The position numbers and the translations under genes were made by a program. A stretch of DNA of 64,000 nucleotides from Styela clava (taxonomy: Eukaryota > Chordata > Ascidiacea > Stolidobranchia > Styelidae): the NCBI RefSeq assembly GCF_964204865.1, contig NC_135262.1, forward strand, positions 8,060,001 to 8,124,000, given 5' to 3'. Each line of letters begins with the position of its first letter. Position 1 is the first letter of the stretch. Under the pieces are notes generated by a model. The model saw only the letters and a program-made list of their open reading frames with translations. It was not told the origin of the DNA and made no database searches. This document shows positions 1-9,600 of this stretch, piece after piece.

Positions 1-665
1 TGGCGTGAACCGATTTTGATGACGTGTCCCGTCCTCCAGTCCATACTCGTGTGTTACTTTATTATGCTTTCATTGTGATGCATGTTTTATAATGTTTGAC
101 GAAATATTAAATCTCTACGTGGTCCATTTTTGGTTCGTATATCAGATTTGTATCAAACATTGTGTCGGACCGGTCGGACCGATGACACATGACATGTTGT
201 GGGACTGTATGAACAAACACAATGAATTCACCGGCTTGAAATGTAGCATTATTACCTTTCTAAACATACGTGAACGAAACAATACTACGTAATATGAAAC
301 CTTCTCAAGATTCGCGTTTTAGCATGGCCCGGGGCGGAAAGCATCTCCATATGTTTACAATTACGAGAAAACGGTTAATTCCTACACACGAAAACCGTTT
401 GGACACGGGGAAGACTCAAATTTGTTTAGTTTCCTGGTTTGTACAGATTTTAAACCAATCATATTGCCACACGGTTATAACTTGAGGTCACAACGCATGC
501 GCAATTCGCTCTAACGGCGCCACGTAAAAATGACAGTGTCTTAAAATAACCATAAGAGGCATAGGTCGCTCTATAGTTTTCTTTTACTAGTTTCGTAGTT
601 GGACTGACATCTGTCGTCGTTTTAGATATAACAAGGTTTTAGGATTGACTAAACAAATAGGAAAA
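1..665 (+). promoter_or_regulatory. 5' flank and likely promoter of the PDI gene
   Basis: No coding sequence is seen here. Two motifs fit an ER-stress promoter. At 455-473 a CCAAT box is followed, after exactly 9 bases, by ACACG, one base away from the ERSE consensus CCAAT-N9-CCACG. At 20-26 there is TGACGTG, close to the UPRE core. A CCACGT occurs at 520-525. A tract ending in TTTTAG at about 638-643 lies 22 bases before the start codon and could serve as a 3' splice site, for a 5' UTR intron or trans-splicing. All are inferred from motif matches. Confidence 0.4.
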
Positions 666-3600
666 ATGTTATTTCGAATTGTACCTGCATTTTTGGTTGC
701 CCTTTTCGTGTTCGCACGGGGAGATGAAGAAGTGAAGACTGAAGATGATGTTTTAATTCTGACAGACTCAAATTTTGATGGCGTTATTGAAAAAAACAGT
801 ATGGTTCTTGTTGAATTCTGTAAGTATCTTTATGCATTTTACCGTATTTTACTTAAATTAGATATAACGCATTTGCATATGTACTGTATGTAAGTTACTT
901 CAGTACTGCAGTACTTACAGCTGTGCAGATCTCTGAATCTGCAGATGCACCTTCTGACTGTCTGACCTTCCTGAAATTTGTGAAAAGTCCATTCTTAAAT
1001 TCTGCAGTTCAAGTAATTCAAACTCGCTTCTGCATTGAAACTAAGCTAGTTGTTGATGAAGTCTGGAAGTGCTGACAGAGTGGAGATCATGATTGTATTG
1101 CACTAGTTTTATTGTCCCATGCTGTAATGCATTAATGGCCGGAAGGTTGAAGCATTGCAGCAGACTTTATTATCAGCATCACATCTGCACATGCCTGGCA
1201 TGCCGTTAAGTATAGCGGCAGCGCCATACACAGTTCTCCGCTTGCAGGAATAGACCCCAAATTAAAAGACATCAATTACCGGTACCAGTTCTTGCAAACT
1301 GCTCCGTTTCAGTGCGGTAGGGTACTCTCGATTCCAAAATTAGCTCCCACATTGAACGGCATTATAACATTGAGTGCACACAACTCTATTACAGTATTAT
1401 GAGTCTGTTTGAGTTACCATATCTGCACAAATCAGCAAACAGCACTTCACAGCTAAACTTAAGGGAAACCCAATCTGAAAACGCCACAGATTCTTCGAAT
1501 TCGATATCCTGAAAAAAATATTTTATAGCAGCATCTGAGATTTTTTTGCAAAAAACACAATTTTGACGATGTGATGCCTGACGCATGTCAGTAGTTATTT
1601 AAATTGTTATCAGAGACGAGCATGGCACGATCTGGCGCATTCTGCATTCAGAGACAAATAGTTTCATTGAATCGGATGTCGGGACATTTTAGAATCAGAA
1701 CTGTATCCTATTGCAAAGGGTCACTGAATAGCCTATTGTCCCATGTCCACTTAATCATCATCAACTGTGCAATCGTCAACACAAATGCTAAAGTGATGTT
1801 GTTGTTTCTTGCTCCATATTTTGCCTAAAGTTGTTTTTATCACTGTTTAATAATATTAGCTACCTATGCTCTGAACATGCTGTTCGCCAAACCATGGGTT
1901 TAATTCATAAAATCTGACATTTTAGTGTTATTATGTTTTGGGGTCACGCTGTAGAACAAAAAAATGAGACATAATCATTTTTGGCTTTACAACGACTATC
2001 AAGAGTTGGTATTTTTAACCACTTTCATTGTGAATGTAAAACAAGTCAAATCAAACCGCCTTGTCTTAAAAGTCTGTAAACACGTAAGAAACCCTTATTG
2101 TTTTAAGCTGTATTGTTTCTATGACATCCTATACTTAACCAAAGGAATATCCAAAATTAATTTCAGTAAATATCATCAGCCTATAAACTTGTTTTAAAAG
2201 ATGCTCCATGGTGTGGACATTGCAAAGCTCTGGCCCCCGAATATGCCAAAGCTGCCAAGAAATTGCTCGAGAAAGAAATGGCACCAAAACTGGGAAAAGT
2301 TGATGCTACCGTAGAGAAAACATTAGCAGAAAAATATAAGGTCCAAGGATATCCTACCTTGAAGTTTTTCAAAAATGGCGTTCCATTAGAATATCAAGGT
2401 CTGTGTTTCAATACTTATATATATTACTAACATTTTTGATTTATATTGACCAGACACAGATTGGTGTGTTCACTGCGGTGATCTCGCCCCTGAATGGATA
2501 AAGATCGCTAAAAAACTGAAAGCGAAAAAATCTAAAGTTGCGGTTGCGAAAGTCAATGGTGATAATTGTAAAGAAGTGCTTCAGAAATTGAAGATCACTG
2601 GATTTCCCACTATTATGCTATTTAAGAAAAAAAAAGTTTGGGAATATGATGGCAAGAAATTGTGATTTAGAATACTGGGGTTAGAGAAATGCATGAATTT
2701 GGAAAAGGACTAGGAATTGCAATAGCTGGCAATAAATTCGAATTTTTGGCTAAAATATGTCTGAATTGAGCATGTGATATGGTACCGAGTATCCAACTTT
2801 TTTTTATAGAAAAGTTTCGTAATGTGAAAAATTGATTTATTTGGTGTTTATGGTTTAATGTTCCTTATTAGTGGTACTTTGAACATAGTTGACTATAGCA
2901 TGATTAGTTGTAGTTATGTTTTTGTTTTGCTGATTGCTTTTTCCACAACAAGTTATATTTTTAATGTAGGAGGACGTACTGCTGATGAAATTGTTACCTG
3001 GCTCGAAAAGAAGACAGGACCACCATCCAGAGAACTTAAAACTAAAGAGGAATTGGAAAAATTCCAGGGAGACAATGATGTCTGTGTTGTTGCTTTCTTT
3101 CCTGTAAGTGACTTTAAATGCAACTTGTACTGTGTTTTTATCAAAAGTTAGGGTCAAAATATAATTATTGATGGTTTAGGTTCCAAGGAGTTCTGAGAAA
3201 TGTGACGAAGTTCTAGTTGCTCAATGGCCTAGTACTCATAAATTTGTCGGAATTAATTAGTTAGCATTGTATGTTCCATGCCCACCATCTGACTCAACGT
3301 TGAAACAATAGACAACAATTTATTTTCAGAATAGTTTCGCTTTAAATCAGGGGTGTGTAACAGTTAATGTTGATATCAGTTGATGTTTAAAAAAGCACTC
3401 ACATGGGTAGTGTCAACATCGGATTACAGTTCTTTCAAAAAATAATATCCTGACTACTTAAGAGCCTTGTTAATAACATGTTTAAAAAAAAGTTTCATGG
3501 ATTTTTACTAACGTGTGTTATATTATAGGATGCTGAAAGCTCAAATTCTAAAGTGTACATAGAAGTGGCTGATGGAATGGATGATGTTAGCTTTGCTCAT

Positions 3601-6600
3601 ATTTCTGATGCTGCAGTCGCCAAAGAAGCTGGTATCGGTGAAAATAAAATTGTTGTCTTCAGAAAGGTTAGTTAGATTACCATAGTTTTAATTTTCCCTG
3701 TTTACCGTATGACAGATGAGTCGTAGACTTTTCAAGCGTAGAATTTAAACTTGCCTCGTTTCAATGAAAAAAATAATATCAAACTGCTGTTTGTATTTCA
3801 ATGTATTTCAAATGTCAAATGTGCCACTTGTTAATACATGGTTCACATTGATATTTTTTTGTGTGTCAGTCTCATGAAATGTACTATGCTATATTCTAAA
3901 ATTGCTTCATTGATCTTACCAAAGCATACCATTGAACCTTTTCTTTATTAAACTTGGGCTGGCTTTGAGAAATTCAAAATTTTGAGCATAGTTCATTGTT
4001 TATTTCATCCATTATTTCAAAGAACGAGCCCAGGCAGGTCTTCCAAGGCACTCTCAGTAAAGATAAACTGGGGGCCTGGCTCTTAGACAAAACATGGATA
4101 TTTTTGCAAGAAATGAATGAACAGGTATTTCCTTTGTGGAGAAGCTCTTAGAAGAGTTTGGAGGGTGGCATATTGTAGTTCATCAGTCGGTTTGCCTAAA
4201 TATATGGTATTGGGGATCTGCTGGATATATGTCATGTATCAAGCCACCATATTGTAATTGCATATCTACAACAAAACATGATGTATATATATATACCGAT
4301 CTAGTTGAATGCAGCTTATGTGGTCCTATTTGGCTTTTACTCGAATTTTTGGTTTCCTAAGTTTATACATATAACTGTTAAAAAGCATTTTTGGTCTTGT
4401 CAGCGAATTTAAAAATTTGGTACTGGGTTGCTACATGGCATGTTGAGCAGATGTTTTACTTTTATCGTGTTTTACATAGTTGGAGTAGTTGCTAGAAATG
4501 GCATGTTTGATTTATTAGTTTGAAGATGAAGAACCAAAAATGGAATATGAAGGTTCTGGAACTGAGGCAGATAGCGTCAGAGATTTCATCAAGGGTAATC
4601 AACTCCCTCTCGTTAGTGAATTTACTCAAGAGGTAAGACTGGATATAAACCTTAATATCATTGGTCCAATAGATTTCTGTTGAAATCATCGGTCTTTAGG
4701 CCATGGTTCTGCTCTAATTTTCAATGATGAAAGGAATATAATGTTATCTAGCTGCAATTTTTGAATTTTGGTGAAAAAATATTTGGTAATGGCATTGTTG
4801 TGCATGTGTTTCATGGTAAAAGAGTATTCTAGTGTGCCTTAGTGCTCTGCTGAATGCAAGTTTAAAAATTTAAGAATCGTTGAGTAATTTTAGGTGCTTG
4901 GAACATTTACTTTTTGATATTAGCATTCAGTGAAGGAATGTGGTTTCCTCTGCTAAATTTTATAACCTAGTATTTTTGTGAACCATTTTCTGGTTTACCT
5001 TTTTTTTTTATAAATTAGGTTTTTCAAGTCTTTTTCACCTTTACGTGTATGATGATTTTCACTAACGGAATGAAAGTTTATTTTTTCAAATTATTATAAT
5101 GGAATAAAACTCCTTTACTCTTATATATTCTATTCCATTAATCCAATTTCATTCCTATTACCGGTAAATCCCAAGTTACCATGTGTGTAATACCATGTAT
5201 GTAATTTCACATTGTATATATAACCTTTCCCTAATACGTTACCCTGTATATAATTTTACGGTGTATAAATAACCTTTCCTTATATTATATGCTCAGTCTG
5301 CTCCTAAAATCTTCGGTGGAGCAATCACAACACACAATCTTCTCTTTATCAAAAAATCTGACGATGGCAGCAAGGATCTTTTACAAAAATTCAGAAAAGC
5401 TGCAGAATCTTTCAAGGGCAAGGTAAGTAGAGTATATATAGTAAAAAAGCATTTCTTCTCTGTAATGTACTGAGACTGTTCTAAAAAAAAAAATCACATC
5501 AACAGCATGTATAAGTCAGCGGTAAAAATAGGTCGCATTAAGTTGAATCAAATCTGTCAGATCAAAGTTTTTTTTTCATTTTTAAAGTTTTTTTCATTTC
5601 GTCGTAAACTGAATTGTTGCATCAATCGTCACTTATTTGGCTTCTCGGTAAGAACCAGAATAATCCATCATAAGTGATTTTTTTCTGGGAGTTCAATAAC
5701 CCCCTCAAATTAGAGTAGATGTTGCGGCTCTGAGTAGATTTTGAGTTTGACTAAACGGATGCCAAAGAAAGCTCTTTCAATGCTAAAGGTTGCTGACCAG
5801 TGGGCTATTGTATTGAATTCAATAAATTTTTGAATTTCATATTGATTTTTCTTATTTTAGTGTTTGGGATCAACTTTTCACTTGAAGTAATTTCAAATTG
5901 TGGTTTGAAATTGTGCTTTTTTTAGGTACTTTTCATTTACATTGATGCCGATATTGAAGAAAATGCAAGAGTTATGGAATTCTTTGGTCTCTCACCAAAA
6001 GATTGCCCGGACTATCGTATCATCAAGATGGATGAAGACATGGCCAAATACAAGCCAGAATCTACTGAATTTACCACTGAATCTATCACTGAATTCACAC
6101 AAAAGGTTGTTGATGGAAACATCAAGGTAACTAACTCCATAATATTTAATTAGTTATACCTCTGTATATTCGATCAAACTTGATCGCGTCGAACACAAAA
6201 AACAGAATTATTGTCGCTGTCACTGAGTTTTATTATATTTAACGATATTGTGGATTTGTGGTACATCATACCTAAAATACCTTTCTCCATTCGGATTTCT
6301 AACAATTTTCAAACATTTTTAGCGTCACATGAACACAGAGGAAATTCCAGAAGATTGGAACAAGAAACCTGTGCACGTTCTCGTCGGAAAGAACTTCAGA
6401 GAAGTTGCTTTTGATGCTAAGAAGAAAGTTTTCGTTGAATTTTGTAAGTGAAGATAATATTTTTAGCAAGTAAATCGTTTGGGTTTGTGAACTTCAATGT
6501 TAAAACAGATTTGTGCTGTGGTAGGTAGCTTTGCCATGGCTAGGTAGACGTTTTATTAAGCAATTCAAGATGATAGTCGTTTCTCTTAATTTTACATATG

Positions 6601-9600
6601 AATTTGTACAACTTTAGTTGTCCATTCTTAATTTGTAATCTACCTCAACAGTATTCATACTGCAATTGCTTATCGTTGTTCTTACGCAAAAAATTTTCAT
6701 GCTTGTTCGTCCCTCCAGATGCACCTTGGTGTGATCACAGTCGACGGTTTGCTCCTACATGGGAGGTTCTGGGTCGTAAATATCGGAATGTTGCCGATGT
6801 GATCATTGCGAAGATCGACGGCTCGAAAAATGACTTGTTTGGCATCAGAGTAGCGTCATTTCCAACACTACTTTACTTTCCGAAATCTTACCGGAGAGAA
6901 GTGAGCATGAGCAGTTGATGTTTAGAAAACTGTATTCAGTATTAGATAATCATCCACGTAGCACAAGCTGAGAATATCTATTCCCCACAAGCTGAGAATA
7001 TCTATTCCCAAAGCCCGGTGCCGAGTTGCGCCATGAATAGTTTTATTAGTTTCATTCATACATGATTGCACGATATTTTAATCAGACCGTGCATAGTCTA
7101 CTATTATAGTTCACAATACAGAAGTCATCGTGATCTTAGTGCAATATTGTCGTCATGTAGCCAGTATATATTGTTTAGCAATATATATTCTAAGATGGAC
7201 TAGTACGCAAGTCTCTGTTTCTACATGTGGTTTATCTATATTACATAAGTTTTAATCAGGTTCGAAAACAATTGTAATAATTGTTCGTGCATAACGAATA
7301 TAAACTTAGTTTCATGTTCCAAATTCATTTGGATATTTTCTGGTATAAAACATCTTTCCATTTGATATGTTAATTCTATTCTCCAGTCATTACTAGTAAT
7401 CAGATTCTTTCAACTAAACCACATAACATGCATGCGACATTCAGCTTTGTTGTTGTCCTTTAGATGCTCCATGGTGCGGTCATTGCAAACAACTTGCTCC
7501 CATCTGGGATAAATTGGGTGAAAAATACGCCGATAGAGATGACATCGTAATTGCAAAGATGGATTCAACAGCCAACGAAGTCGAAGAAGTCAAAGTATCG
7601 GGATTCCCCACCCTCAAATACTTCCCAGACGATCAAGAATCTAGTGTAAGATAGTGCATTGCTGCGTCATGGAGTTTTAGTAAATAACTCACTTCTGATG
7701 ATCTTAAAGTGATCACAGATTATATGTGTAGTGTGGTATTAGATGTCCTAAAATTTTGAACATTGAATTTGCAGAAAACAATCGTATCGTTGTTCAAGGT
7801 TCGTACTTCGGCGTTAAATTTAGAGAGGCAGTGACACTGCGCCACTTTTTCTTCAATATATGCTACATTTATTTCTAAATAGATGGAATTTCAATGCTAA
7901 ATCCTTATCTATTGTTGTGTGTAAATTGCACACCGGTTATTGCACAGTTTGAATAGTTCTTGGTTTGAATAGTTTGAATTCTCACTCCGTGGAGGCTTTA
8001 AGTTATGAGAATACATTGTCATCAACCCAATTTAGGTAGAGTTCCATCTTTGTGCCAAGATTCTTTTTAAGTATTTGATAAACTGATTTTTTTCTTTATA
8101 TAGGTTGTTGATTATAACGGAGCAAGGACACTGGAGGCTATGATAAAGTTTATTGATTCCGACGGAAAAGATGTAAGTGGTGGTGGCGATGAAGAGGATG
8201 AAGAATTAGAAGAGGTGTGTAGTGATAGATTCCAGTCAGGAAATCTTTCGATTCGTCGACGTGTCTCCTGGTTACGTGTAGTCACACGTAACCAGGAGAC
8301 ACGTCAACGAATCATGATCTGGAAATGATTTCCTTGCTGGCTAATGTAGTTGAAGTTATGCCAATGCCACTCAATTTTGTGGCCTATGCAAATGTATGGT
8401 TTCATGAGAGTCATATTGAAGTAGATATGGTAAGTTTATGATGCCATGAATACATGCATTTGTGTGGTTAAAAAATATGAATTATTAATCAGTTCTCTGC
8501 TTTTGCCAGGATATTAAAATTGGTTTATAGAAATTTTTTATAAATATAAACAGCTTTCAAAATTTTTGAATTTGTACATTCATACAGAATTTGATCTCCC
8601 TTAAACATTGAATTGGTACAATAATGAATTTCCGAGAATTCGCGAATGGCGAACTTCATTAGTTGTAGCAGTAGTCATCAAATTGGGTTAATTTTTTGTT
8701 TCTAGCAAGAAAAATTCAACCACATAATTTTACTTAAACTTACTAACCAGTAGTCAGTAGAATCACAAACATAATTTGTTGAGTAGTGATTTAGTTTGCA
8801 TTGTGGTAGTTGCTTTCAACCTTTTTTAATAGTTACTAGCGATTTTGCAGTAGTTATATCGGCTACCTGATCAGTTTAACAAAAAGTAATCGCAGAATGA
8901 AATGACAGAATTTTTGCAGTTTTCAAAATGTTGAAAAAAAAATTAAACACTAAATGCCTAAAAATTCCTAAATATAAAATCGATTTGCTTTATCATTTTG
9001 CTTGAGTAAAGCAACCCATATCTCCAAATGTAAATCACTACTGCATCGCTATCTCCAGCAAAAATAGTTTTAACTTAATAGTTCAATACTAATTGGTAAA
9101 CTATGGAATGCAAGCTTTGTGTGCTTATCTATGATAGATCAGAATTGTTGGTTTTTGTAGATCTGAAATTAGCTCTTAGTAATAAAGGTATGGTGTGGAT
9201 TCTGTGGAAATTACACAACGGTTTTGGATTTTTGTAGTATGTTATTCAATGCGCTCTGTTGCTCCAGTGTGCACTTGGTTGTTGTTAATTAACTCTGGAG
9301 AATGAGAAGCAAATGGCAAATGACGTAGTATTAAATATTGTGTATTTTAGTTTTACGTTGCATGTTGAGTAAGCGAAGGTATTACATGTGAAGCAAATAG
9401 GTTTAGTATTTCGACCTGTGTTCATTAGTTTTAAAGCTAATTATAATGCATGACCAAGTTACAGGTGTTTGAGGAGTTAATGGTATGGGTTTATTCAATG
9501 GTCGTAGTTAAGAATTGTTGGTCAAATCGGAAATTTGTTGGAGAACTCAGCAGTCTATCTATGTGGTACATGATGTCTTGCTGCTATCCCTTGTATATTG

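Noticed and set aside
2652-2664. TGA after the CVHC exon as a sign of a dead exon
   Set aside because: The homologous exon boundary lies before the stop and carries a GC donor, so the stop need not be read.
2684-2770. Relic of PDI exon 3 (open stretch starting VREMHEF)
   Set aside because: Only a few scattered residues agree and no acceptor with the right phase was found.
6522-6566. Relic of PDI exon 8 ([14 protein letters not shown] against [13 protein letters not shown])
   Set aside because: The spacing is suggestive, but the identity is too low and a stop lies just before it.
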